From contig NZ_JAPEMV010000009.1 in assembly GCF_026342355.1 (NCBI RefSeq), forward strand, positions 248,001 through 312,000: 64,000 nucleotides of DNA, given 5' to 3'. Position numbers and translations under genes: made by a program. Under the pieces are notes generated by a model. That model ran no database searches, was not told the origin of the DNA, and saw only the letters and a list, made by a program, of their open reading frames with translations. The stretch is from Streptomyces sp. NBC_00249 (lineage in GTDB: Bacteria; Actinomycetota; Actinomycetes; Streptomycetales; Streptomycetaceae). Shown here piece by piece: positions 35,107 through 42,792 of this stretch (the stretch's first letter is position 1; each line of letters starts with the position of its first letter).

Positions 35107-37179
35107 ATGCCCGCGCACGCCCCCGACACCGCGACCGACACGGCCACCGACCCGCTCGGCCGCGAACGGGCCCACCTGAGCGCCTCCCGCTCCGCCCTGC
35201 GCGCCATGCGCGAGGACGTCGAAGCCCTCGACATCCGCGACGTCACCGCGAACTGGGTCAACGCCATCGTCCTCCAGGCGCAGATCGACGACCGCATCAA
35301 GGCCCTCGCCGACCTCTCCCACACCCCGCTCTTCTTCGGCCGCCTCGACTACCTGCACGCCCCCGGCGCCGAGCTGGCCGAGGGCGCGGAGGGCGAGCAG
35401 TTCTACATCGGCCGCCGCCACGTCCACGACGCCGACGGCGACCCCATGGTCATCGACTGGCGCGCCCCGGTCTCCCAGCCGTTCTACCGCGCCTCCAAGA
35501 AGGACCCGCAGGACGTCGCACTGCGCCGCCGCTTCGGCTACACGGCCGGCGAGCTGACCGCGTACGAGGACGAACACCTCTCCGACCCCGCAGAGACGAC
35601 GGCCGTCAGCAAGCTGCTCCAGCAGGAGATCGAACGCCCCCGCGTCGGCCCCATGCGGGACATCGTCGCGACGATCCAGCCCGAACAGGACGAGATCGTC
35701 CGCTCCGGCCTGTCCGGCTCGGTCTGCGTCCAGGGCGGCCCCGGCACCGGGAAGACCGCCGTCGGCCTGCACCGCGTCGCGTACCTCCTCTACGCCCACC
35801 GGGAGCGCCTCGCCCGCACCGGCACCCTGGTCATCGGGCCGAACCGTTCCTTCCTGCACTACATCGAGCAGGTCCTGCCCGCCCTGGGCGAGCTCGAGGT
35901 CAAGCAGGCCACCGTCGACGACCTCGTCGCCCGCGACGGCCTCGAGGTACGCGGCGCCGACCCCGCCGCGACCGCCGTCGTCAAGGGCGACGCCCGCATG
36001 GCCGAGGTCCTGCGGCGCGCGCTCGTCTCCCACGTCAGCGAACCGGCCGAACCCCTCATGGTGGTCCGCGGCTCCCGCCGCTGGCGCGTACCGACGCACG
36101 AACTCTCCGAGATCGTCACCGAGCTCCGGACCCGGGACATCCGCTACGGCGCGGCCCGCGAGGCCCTCCCCCGGCGCATCGCGCACACCGTGCTCGTCCG
36201 CATGGAACACGCGGGCGAGGCCCCCGACGACCGCGTCCAGGACGCCGTCGCCCGCAACGCGGCCGTGAAGGCGGCCGTGAAGCAGATCTGGCCGCAGGTC
36301 GAACCCGCCAAGCTGGTGCTGCGCCTGCTCTCCGACGCCGCCTTCCTGGCGGAGCACGCGGACGGGATCCTGTCCGCGGACGAACAGAAGCTCCTCCTCT
36401 GGGAAAAGCCCTTCCGCACGGTCAAGGCGGCGAAGTGGTCCCCGGCCGACCTGGTCCTCATCGACGAGGCCACCGACCTGGTCGAGCGCACCCACTCGCT
36501 GGGCCACGTCGTCCTCGACGAGGCCCAGGACCTGTCCCCCATGCAGTACCGGGCCGTCGGCCGCCGCTGCACCACCGGCTCCGCGACCGTCCTCGGCGAC
36601 CTCGCGCAGGGCACCACCCCGTGGGCCACCCGCAGCTGGAACGAGGCCCTCACCCACCTCGGCAAGCCGGACGCGGCCGTGGAGGAACTCACGGCGGGCT
36701 TCCGCGTGCCGCGCGAGGTCATCGCGTACGCGTCGCGGCTGCTGCCGGAGATCTCCCCCGGGCTGGCCGCGGTCTCCTCGGTCCGCGAAACCCCGGGCTC
36801 CCTCACGATCACCCACACGCAGGACCTGACCCCCGCCGTGATCTCGGCCTGCGAGGCCGCCCTCACCCACGAGGGCTCGGTCGGCCTGATCGCGGCCGAC
36901 GCCCGCGTCCCCGAACTGGCGGAGGCGCTACTCGCGGCCGGGCTGCCGTACCTGGCGCCCGGCGAGGAAACCACGGCGGAGTCCCGCCTCACGCTGGTGC
37001 CGGCGTCGCTGGCGAAGGGCCTGGAGTACGACTACGTCGTCCTCTCCGAGCCCGCCGCCATCGTCTCGGGCGAACCGGACGAACGCACCGGCCTCCGCCG
37101 CCTGTACGTCTGCCTCACCCGAGCCGTCTCAGGCCTGACGGCCCTCCACACGGCCCCGCTACCGCCGTCCCTCACCTGA
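35107..37179 (+). CDS. HelD/HelR-type RNA polymerase recycling ATPase
   Basis: 690-residue UvrD-like SF1 protein. An N-terminal coiled coil (GRERAHLSASRSALRAMREDV) is followed by Walker A GGPGTGKTAVGLHR, Walker B HVVLDEAQDLSPMQYR, GDLAQGT, motif V-like ASLAKGLEYDYVV and the final YVCLTRAVSGL. HelD proteins enter RNA polymerase channels and release it from stalled DNA or rifampicin. The actinobacterial HelR branch protects from rifamycins. Start ATG 35107 has GGAGG seven bases before. Whether this copy gives resistance cannot be told. Confidence 0.85.
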   Translation: MPAHAPDTATDTATDPLGRERAHLSASRSALRAMREDVEALDIRDVTANWVNAIVLQAQIDDRIKALADLSHTPLFFGRLDYLHAPGAELAEGAEGEQFYIGRRHVHDADGDPMVIDWRAPVSQPFYRASKKDPQDVALRRRFGYTAGELTAYEDEHLSDPAETTAVSKLLQQEIERPRVGPMRDIVATIQPEQDEIVRSGLSGSVCVQGGPGTGKTAVGLHRVAYLLYAHRERLARTGTLVIGPNRSFLHYIEQVLPALGELEVKQATVDDLVARDGLEVRGADPAATAVVKGDARMAEVLRRALVSHVSEPAEPLMVVRGSRRWRVPTHELSEIVTELRTRDIRYGAAREALPRRIAHTVLVRMEHAGEAPDDRVQDAVARNAAVKAAVKQIWPQVEPAKLVLRLLSDAAFLAEHADGILSADEQKLLLWEKPFRTVKAAKWSPADLVLIDEATDLVERTHSLGHVVLDEAQDLSPMQYRAVGRRCTTGSATVLGDLAQGTTPWATRSWNEALTHLGKPDAAVEELTAGFRVPREVIAYASRLLPEISPGLAAVSSVRETPGSLTITHTQDLTPAVISACEAALTHEGSVGLIAADARVPELAEALLAAGLPYLAPGEETTAESRLTLVPASLAKGLEYDYVVLSEPAAIVSGEPDERTGLRRLYVCLTRAVSGLTALHTAPLPPSLT

Positions 37180-37425
37180 CCGATCGGGCCCCGGCCCGCC
37201 CCCACCCGGCACCGGACCTCCCGCTGCACGGACCCACGGCCCTGCCCGGCCGGTACCGGACGTGTCCCGCTGCGCGGGGCTGGTCCCCTACCCACCCTTC
37301 CACCGTTCCCGCCTCAAACGCCGACGCGGCTCAAACCCCTGGGGCTCCGCCCCAGACCCCACGCCTCAAACGCCGGCGGGGCTGGATTTTGCCGGCGTAG
37401 CCGGGAAAGAGGGCGGGAGACGTGA
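37180..37425. repeat. helD downstream gap with interspersed repeat copy
   Basis: Contains CCTCAAACGCCGACGCGGCT (37312-37331) and CCTCAAACGCCGGCGGGGCTG (37365-37385), separated by CTGGGGCtccGCCCCAG (37340-37356). No gene. Confidence 0.6.
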
Positions 37426-37567
37426 GGGGTCGGGGACGGGGTGGGGTGTCGTCCGGGATGTAAAACGTGATTTGTTGGCGCGCGGTGCCGCCGCACCAAC
37501 GGAGCTTCGGATCGGGCGCCATAAATCATGCCTATCCCGGACGGCACCCCACCCCGTCCCCGACCCC
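37426..37567. repeat. Long (~142 bp) near-perfect hairpin between helD and cutC
   Basis: The left arm 37426-37459 pairs with the right arm 37534-37567 over 34 positions. The one non-Watson-Crick position (T449/G544) would be a G-U pair in RNA. The pairing resumes inward: CGTGATTT (37466-37473) with AAATCATG (37523-37530), and GGCGC with GCGCC. A separate inner hairpin GTTGG...CCAAC lies at 37474-37500. The right arm ends 18 bases from the cutC stop, so it serves as a bidirectional terminator, but it is far larger than usual and resembles a MITE. Confidence 0.7.
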
Positions 37568-37584
37568 GGCCAGGGGCACCGCGG

Positions 37585-38280
37585 CTACCCCAGCGCCTCG
37601 CGCCACTCCGCCACCGCCGGGGTCGAGACCGGGCGGGACCACCCGGAGGGACGGGCCGCGCCGCCGATGTGGAAGGCGTCGATGCCCGCCGACCGCAGCA
37701 GCGGAAGGTGCGCGAGGGTCAGGCCGCCGCCGACCAGGATCCGCGCCCCGTACCCCGGCTCACCGCCCCGCGCCGCCTCCGCGACGAGCACCGACAGGCC
37801 CTCGTCGACCCCGCCCGCCGACCCCGCCGTCAGGTACGTGTCCAGGCCCGGCAGATCCGCGAGCGCCTTCCGCAGCCCGTCCCGGTCCGCCGCGCGGTCG
37901 ATCGCCCGGTGGAACGTCCACCGGCAGCCGTCCAGCTCCGCCACCACCGCCTCGACGGCCGCCAGGTCCGGACTGCCGTCCGGGTTCAGGAACCCGAGCA
38001 CGAACTCCTCCGCACCCTCCGCCCGCAGCTCCCGCGCCGACTCCACCAACCGGGCCACCGCACCGGCGGGCCCGGCCGCGAACCCGTCCGTCCTGCGGAG
38101 CATCACGCGCAGCGGGATGTCGACCGCCGCCCTGATCGCCGCGAAGGCCTCGCGCGACGGCGTGAGCCCGTCGGCGGCCATGTCGGTGACCAGCTCGAGG
38201 CGGTCCGCCCCACCGGCCTGGGCCGCGACCGCGTCCTCCACGTCGAGGGCGATCACCTCCAGGAGCGCACGGTTGCTCAT
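37585..38280 (-). CDS. cutC: CutC family protein
   Basis: 231-residue TIM barrel. It starts LLEVIALDVEDAVAAQAGGADRLELVTDMAADGLTPS, then LRVMLRRTDGF, FVLGFLNPDGS, WTFHRAIDRAAD and ILVGGGLTLAHL, all typical of CutC. The family was named for copper homeostasis, but the catalytic role is not settled. ATG at 38278-38280. A DasR-like box lies 25 bp upstream, which would link it to amino-sugar control. Confidence 0.85.
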   Translation of the reverse strand: MSNRALLEVIALDVEDAVAAQAGGADRLELVTDMAADGLTPSREAFAAIRAAVDIPLRVMLRRTDGFAAGPAGAVARLVESARELRAEGAEEFVLGFLNPDGSPDLAAVEAVVAELDGCRWTFHRAIDRAADRDGLRKALADLPGLDTYLTAGSAGGVDEGLSVLVAEAARGGEPGYGARILVGGGLTLAHLPLLRSAGIDAFHIGGAARPSGWSRPVSTPAVAEWREALG

Positions 38281-38304
38281 CGGTTGCCGTCCTTCGTCCG
38301 AAAA

Positions 38305-38320
38305 ATAGGTCTAGTCCAAT
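38305..38320. promoter_or_regulatory. DasR-responsive-like (dre) site
   Basis: ATAGGTCTAGTCCAAT matches the 16-bp dre consensus (ACTGGTCTAGACCACT) at 11 of 16 positions, including the GGTCTAG core. DasR is the GntR-type sensor of amino-sugar phosphates in streptomycetes. The site lies between divergent cutC and the HD-protein gene. Confidence 0.5.
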
Positions 38321-38384
38321 ATCCAGAGTACGGGCCTCGACCCACCCTCGACCAGCACAATCACGCCACCCCCACAATGTGCGC

Positions 38385-39071
38385 ATGAACACGGACCCCG
38401 CACGCACCGACACCCCCCACCCCGGGACCGGTCTCCGCGCCCGCTGGCAGGCCACCACCGCCGCCGCCGGGGCCGACCCGGCCACCGACCCCGCCCCCTA
38501 CGCCGACCGCCTCCTCGCCGCCTGGGCGGAGCCCCAGCGCCGCTACCACACCACCGCCCACCTCACCGCGGTCCTCACCCACCTCGACGCCCTCGCCCCG
38601 TACGCCGCCGACCCCGCCGCCACCGAGCTGGCGGCCTGGTTCCACGACGCCGTCTACCGCCCCGACCGCTCCGAGAACGAGGAACGCAGCGCCGCCCTCG
38701 CCGAGCGCGCCCTCCCCGAGCTCGGCATCACCCCCGCCCGCACCGCCGAGGTCGCCCGCCTGGTCCGGCTCACCGTCACCCACGACCCCGCCCCCGGCGA
38801 CACGAACGGCGAGGCCCTCTGCGACGCCGACCTCGCCGTCCTGGCCGGCTCCACCGAGGCCTACGCCGCCTACACCGCCGCCGTCCGCGCCGAGTACGCC
38901 TTCGTCCCGGACGAGGCCTTCCGCACCGGCCGCGCCGCCGTCCTGCGCCAGCTCCTGGCCCTGCCCCGCCTCTTCCGCACCCCGTACGGCGCCACGCACT
39001 GGGAGTCCCGGGCCCGCCACAACCTCGAAACCGAACTCACCGCACTCACCACACCCACCACCGCAACCTGA
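38385..39071 (+). CDS. HD-domain metal-dependent phosphohydrolase-like protein
   Basis: 228 residues. RYHTTAHLTAVLTHLD followed by AAWFHDAVYRPDRSENEERSAALAERAL shows the H...HD motif, and ALCDADLAVLAGS the distal Asp. Such proteins bind a divalent metal and hydrolyse phosphate esters or nucleotides; the substrate is unknown. ATG 38385 with CACAAT at 38373-38378 as a likely -10 for leaderless reading. Divergent from cutC, sharing the dre-like site. Confidence 0.75.
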   Translation: MNTDPARTDTPHPGTGLRARWQATTAAAGADPATDPAPYADRLLAAWAEPQRRYHTTAHLTAVLTHLDALAPYAADPAATELAAWFHDAVYRPDRSENEERSAALAERALPELGITPARTAEVARLVRLTVTHDPAPGDTNGEALCDADLAVLAGSTEAYAAYTAAVRAEYAFVPDEAFRTGRAAVLRQLLALPRLFRTPYGATHWESRARHNLETELTALTTPTTAT

Positions 39072-39125
39072 CATACGGCCCCCCACCCGGGAATACGCCC
39101 CTCTTCGCGCCGGTTTGTGAAAGTC

Positions 39126-40367
39126 ATGCCCGCAGACTCCGCACGCTCCCGCATGCCCGTAGCCGTCTACGTCCTCGGCCTGTCCGTCTTCGCACTCGGC
39201 ACCAGCGAGTTCATGCTCTCCGGGCTGCTCCCACCCATCGCCGAGGACATGGGCGTCAGCATCCCGCAGGCGGGCCTGCTCATATCCGCCTTCGCGATCG
39301 GCATGGTCGTCGGAGCCCCCCTGCTGGCCGTCGCCACCCTGCGCCTGCCGCGCCGCACCACCCTCGTGGCCCTGATCAGCCTCTTCGGCCTCGGTCAGGT
39401 CGCCGGCGCGCTCGCCCCCACGTACGGGCTGCTCTTCGCCTCCCGCGTGGTCTCCGCCCTCGCGTGCGCCGGCTTCTGGGCCGTCGGCGCGGCCGTGGCC
39501 ATCGCGATGGTCGAGCGGCACCAGCGCGCCCGCGCCATGGCCGTGATGATCGGCGGGCTGTCCATCGCCAACGTCCTCGGCGTCCCGGCCGGCGCCTTCC
39601 TCGGCGAGCAGTTCGGCTGGCGGGCCGCGTTCTGGTCGGTCGGCGCGGCCTCGGCCGTCGCCCTCGTCGGCATCCTCGCCCTGATCCCGAAGATCCCGCT
39701 GCCCGCCGAGAAGCCCCGTCTCGGCCGTGAGCTGCGCATCTACCGCGACCGTCAGGTGTGGCTGTCGATCGGTGTCACGGCCCTCGCCGCGGGCGGCGTC
39801 TTCTGCGCCTTCAGCTACCTGTCCCCGCTGCTCACGGACGTCGCCGGGCTGGACTCGAAGTGGGTGCCGTGGATCCTCGGCCTCTTCGGCGTCGGCGCGC
39901 TGATCGGCACGACCGTCGGCGGGCGGATCGCCGACGCGAACCTCTTCGGGGTGATGATCTGGGGCATCACCGCTTCCACCGTCTTCCTGACCGCACTGGC
40001 CCTGCTGGCGTCCACCGCCGCCGCGGCGATCGCCCTGTCCTTCCTCCTCGGCGTCTCGGCGTTCTTCACCGCCCCGGCCCTCAACGCCCGCATGTTCAAC
40101 GTGGCGGGCGCCGCCCCCACCCTCGCCGGGGCCACCACCACCGCCGCGTTCAACCTGGGCAACACCGGCGGCCCCTGGCTCGGCGGCACCGTCATCGACG
40201 CCGGCCTGGGCTTCTCCGCCACCGCCTGGGCGGGGGCCGCCATGACGGTCACCGCGATCGGCCTCACCCTGATCGCCCTGCGCCTGGACCGCCGTACGCC
40301 GCCCCCCGCGACCCGCGTGGTCACGTCCTCGACGGCGTCCCCCACCCAGACGGCCCCCGTCCACTAG
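39126..40367 (+). CDS. Cmx/CmrA-type chloramphenicol efflux MFS transporter
   Basis: 413 residues, about 12 membrane helices. The stretch PVAVYVLGLSVFALGTSEFM, then SGLLPPIAEDMGVSIPQAG and FASRVVSALACAGFWAVGAA, is the hallmark of the Cmx/CmlR branch known from S. lividans, whose members export chloramphenicol. ATG 39126 is used; GTG 39117 is possible. The tail after residue 390 is Thr/Pro-rich and divergent. Resistance is an inference from family resemblance. Confidence 0.8.
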   Translation: MPADSARSRMPVAVYVLGLSVFALGTSEFMLSGLLPPIAEDMGVSIPQAGLLISAFAIGMVVGAPLLAVATLRLPRRTTLVALISLFGLGQVAGALAPTYGLLFASRVVSALACAGFWAVGAAVAIAMVERHQRARAMAVMIGGLSIANVLGVPAGAFLGEQFGWRAAFWSVGAASAVALVGILALIPKIPLPAEKPRLGRELRIYRDRQVWLSIGVTALAAGGVFCAFSYLSPLLTDVAGLDSKWVPWILGLFGVGALIGTTVGGRIADANLFGVMIWGITASTVFLTALALLASTAAAAIALSFLLGVSAFFTAPALNARMFNVAGAAPTLAGATTTAAFNLGNTGGPWLGGTVIDAGLGFSATAWAGAAMTVTAIGLTLIALRLDRRTPPPATRVVTSSTASPTQTAPVH

Positions 40368-40393
40368 GCCAGGCAAGATCCGGAAGGGACGCC

Positions 40394-40663
40394 CTAGCCC
40401 ACCGGCCGCCCCTTCGGCCGCCGCAGCCCCGCGTCCGTCAGCCGCCGGACCAGTTCCTTGCTGCCGATCTCCACGGCCCCCGCCCCGACGGCGTCCGCGT
40501 ACCGGTGCGCGGGCACGTCGTAGTGGTCCCGTTCGAAGGCGCGCGGCGGGCAGCCGATGCCCGCCGCGAAGGCGTGCAGCTCCTCGAACGAGACGTCGCT
40601 GACCAGGTGCGACCACATGCGGCCGTGTCCCGGCCAGACCGGCGGGTCGATGTACACCGTCAC
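40394..40663 (-). CDS. DUF4031 protein
   Basis: 89 residues: MTVYIDPPVWPGHGRMWSHLVSD at the start, DHYDVPAHRYADAVGAGA in the middle and a basic C-terminus. The family is small, soluble and of unknown function. It starts 8 bp after the stop of the 127-aa gene on the same strand, so the two form an operon. Confidence 0.8.
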   Translation of the reverse strand: MTVYIDPPVWPGHGRMWSHLVSDVSFEELHAFAAGIGCPPRAFERDHYDVPAHRYADAVGAGAVEIGSKELVRRLTDAGLRRPKGRPVG

Positions 40664-40670
40664 CGGCGGC

Positions 40671-41054
40671 TCACCGGCCCGCGCCCGGGTGGAAGACGGG
40701 GCCGAGGCCGCCCACCGCCGCCACCCGCACGCCGGCCTCCGAGCAGACCCACTGCGGGTCGGGTCCGAGCTCCGGTTCCACGTCCAGCGCGTGCGGTTCC
40801 CCGTGCCCGCACACCGGGCACAGCGGCCAGCGGCCGTACTTCGACAGCAGGGCGTCCTTCACGTCCTGCGCGACGAGTCCGGCGAGGTAGTCGACGCCCT
40901 CCGGCCACTGCTCCACCCACCACCGGCGGTGCGTGACCGAGTCCTCGACGAGGGAGACGACATCGGCATCGGCGACCTCACCCGCGGCGAGGTCGGCCAG
41001 TACGAGTGCACGGGCGACGTGCAGCGCCTGTTCCAGGGGGGTCGTGTGCTCCAT
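40671..41054 (-). CDS. Conserved hypothetical with CxxC motif (127 aa)
   Basis: MEHTTPLEQALHVARALVLADLAAGEVADADVVSL at the start, VTHRRWWVEQWPEGVDYLAGLVAQDVKDALLSKYG in the middle, then CPVCGHGEPHALDVEPELGPDPQWVCSE, which has one CxxC plus a further Cys and His able to hold zinc. ATG at 41052-41054; longer starts are Arg-rich. It precedes the DUF4031 gene. Function unknown. Confidence 0.65.
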   Translation of the reverse strand: MEHTTPLEQALHVARALVLADLAAGEVADADVVSLVEDSVTHRRWWVEQWPEGVDYLAGLVAQDVKDALLSKYGRWPLCPVCGHGEPHALDVEPELGPDPQWVCSEAGVRVAAVGGLGPVFHPGAGR

Positions 41055-41158
41055 GCGCTCATTGTGGCCCCGCTCCGCCCGGACGTCGAAGGTCCCTTTC
41101 CAGGACGGCGGAAGGCCCGCCGCGCCGGGACCCCCGGCGTCTTGCACCCTCCCCACCC

Positions 41159-41175
41159 CTGAAAATAGATTTCAG
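41159..41175. promoter_or_regulatory. RpiR/MurR-type operator
   Basis: CTGAAA-ATAGA-TTTCAG is a perfect 6-bp inverted repeat with a 5-bp centre, two bases before the GTG of the broken rpiR gene. RpiR regulators bind TGAAA(N5)TTTCA-type palindromes. The TAGATT in it could also be the -10 box. Confidence 0.6.
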
Positions 41176-41177
41176 AT

Positions 41178-41782
41178 GTGAGCGAGCCCACAAAAAAACT
41201 TCCACCACCCCCGCCGCCCCCACCGCGCCCAGCGCCCTCCGCGCCCGCGTCCGGGCCCTCGGCGACTCGATGAGCCCCTCCGTACAGGCCGTCCCCGAGG
41301 CCGTCGCCGCCGACCCCGCCGGCTGCGCCAAGCTCACCGTCTCCGCCCTCGCGGAGCACACCGGCACCAGCGAGGCCACCGTCGTCCGCGCCGCCCGCCT
41401 CCTCGGCTACCCCGGCTACCGCGACCTGCGCCTGGCCCCAGGCCGTCTCTTTCGGATCTTGCCTGGCCCGCGCCGCCCGGCACCGTGGACATAGCCGTCG
41501 ACGACCCCCTGGCCGACGTCGTCGCGAAACTGGCCCACGAGGAGGCGCAGACCCTCGCCGACACCGCCGCCGGACTCGACCTCGCCCAGCTGTCCGGCGC
41601 CGTCGAGGAAGAGCCGGCTGCGCCCGGCCGCCATGTCGAGCCGCACCAGCCAGCTCCTCGTCGTCGACTGTCTGTTCGTCGGTGTCGCGCAGCGGACCTA
41701 CGAGCGGGCCGCGCCCGCCCTCGCCGCCTCCTACGAGGCCCTCGCACCCCGCCACCACACGCCCAGGAGCCCCCGCCCATGA
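41178..41782 (+). pseudogene. MurR/RpiR repressor, decayed
   Basis: GTG start reads SEPTKK up to an A7 run (41192-41198). One extra A would restore TSTTPAAPTAPSALRARVRALGD and the helix-turn-helix LTVSALAEHTGTSEATVVRAARLLGYPGYRDLRLA. A second disruption near 41440-41480 shifts to DIAVDDPLADVVAKLAHEEAQTLADTAAGLDLAQLSG. The heart of the SIS sugar-phosphate domain (I estimate about 80 codons) is missing. A third frame resumes AAMSSRTSQLLVVDCLFVGVAQRTYERAAPALAASYEAL. Its TGA overlaps the murQ ATG, the relic of a coupled rpiR-murQ operon. Confidence 0.75.
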
Positions 41783-42702
41783 CCGCGTACGCCGCCCTCC
41801 GCGCCCAGCTCGACACCCTCACCACGGAGGCCTTCCGGCCCGAGCTGGCGGACATCGACCGGCTGCCCACCCTGGAGATCGTCCGCGTCATGAACGCCGA
41901 GGACGCCACCGTCGCGACGGCCGTCGCCGGGCAGCTGGAGGCCATCGCCGCCGCCGTCGACGCGATCGCCGCCCGCATGGGGCGCGGCGGCCGCCTCATC
42001 TACGCGGGCGCGGGCACCGCCGGCCGGCTCGGGGTGCTCGACGCGAGCGAGTGCCCGCCCACCTTCAACACCGACCCGGCGCTGGTCGTCGGCCTGATCG
42101 CGGGCGGCCCCTCCGCGATGGTCAAGGCCGTCGAGGGCGCCGAGGACTCCCCGGAGCTGGCCGCCGCCGACCTGACCGCGCTGGGCCTGGGCCCCGACGA
42201 CACCGTCGTCGGCATCTCCGCCTCAGGCCGCACCCCGTACGCGATCGGCGCCGTCGAGTTCGCCCGTACGCGCGGCGCGCTCACCGTCGGCCTGTCCTGC
42301 AACGCCGGCTCCGCGCTCGCGGCGGCCGCCGAGCACGGCATCGAGGTGGTCGTCGGCCCCGAACTCCTCACCGGCTCCACCCGGCTGAAGGCAGGCACCG
42401 CGCAGAAGCTCGTCCTGAACCTCATCTCGACGGTGACGATGATCCGCCTGGGCAAGACGTACGGGAACCTCATGGTCGACGTACGCGCCTCCAACGAGAA
42501 GCTGCGCGCCCGCTCCCGCCGCATCGTCGCCCTGGCCACCGGCGCCGATGACGCGGAGATCGAGGCCGCGCTCACCGCGACCGGCGGCGAGGTCAAGGAC
42601 GCGATCCTCGTGATCCTCGGCGGGGTCGACGGCCCCACCGCCGCCGCCCTGCTCACCGCCGCGAACGGCCACCTCCGCGCGGCCCTCGCCGAAGCCCGCT
42701 GA
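41779..42702 (+). CDS. murQ: N-acetylmuramic acid 6-phosphate etherase
   Basis: 307-residue SIS-fold enzyme. It splits the lactyl ether of MurNAc-6-P to GlcNAc-6-P and D-lactate, in cell-wall recycling. Seen are GRLIYAGAGTAGRLGVLDASECPPTF, catalytic Glu in KAVEGAEDSPE, the SIS loop GISASGRTPYAIGAVEFAR and the C-terminal KTYGNLMVDVRASNEKLRARSRRIV. ATG 41779 overlaps the stop of the rpiR remnant. murP lies 90 bp downstream. Confidence 0.92.
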   Translation: MTAYAALRAQLDTLTTEAFRPELADIDRLPTLEIVRVMNAEDATVATAVAGQLEAIAAAVDAIAARMGRGGRLIYAGAGTAGRLGVLDASECPPTFNTDPALVVGLIAGGPSAMVKAVEGAEDSPELAAADLTALGLGPDDTVVGISASGRTPYAIGAVEFARTRGALTVGLSCNAGSALAAAAEHGIEVVVGPELLTGSTRLKAGTAQKLVLNLISTVTMIRLGKTYGNLMVDVRASNEKLRARSRRIVALATGADDAEIEAALTATGGEVKDAILVILGGVDGPTAAALLTAANGHLRAALAEAR

Positions 42703-42705
42703 CCG

Positions 42706-42740
42706 CACCGCACGGCACCGCACCGCACCGCACCGCACCC
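42706..42740. repeat. CACCG pentanucleotide tandem repeat
   Basis: Seven units of CACCG (the second and last with one change) begin four bases after the murQ stop. Such runs change length by slippage. It lies in the murQ-murP spacer, not in a coding frame. Confidence 0.8.
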
Positions 42741-42792
42741 CGTCCCCCGGATCCGACAACGACGCCCGCTCCCCCAACGCAAGGCGATCCAC

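Noticed and set aside
41192..41198. Programmed frameshifting at the A7 run in rpiR
   Set aside because: Further breaks and the missing SIS core downstream mean a single frameshift would not restore a protein.
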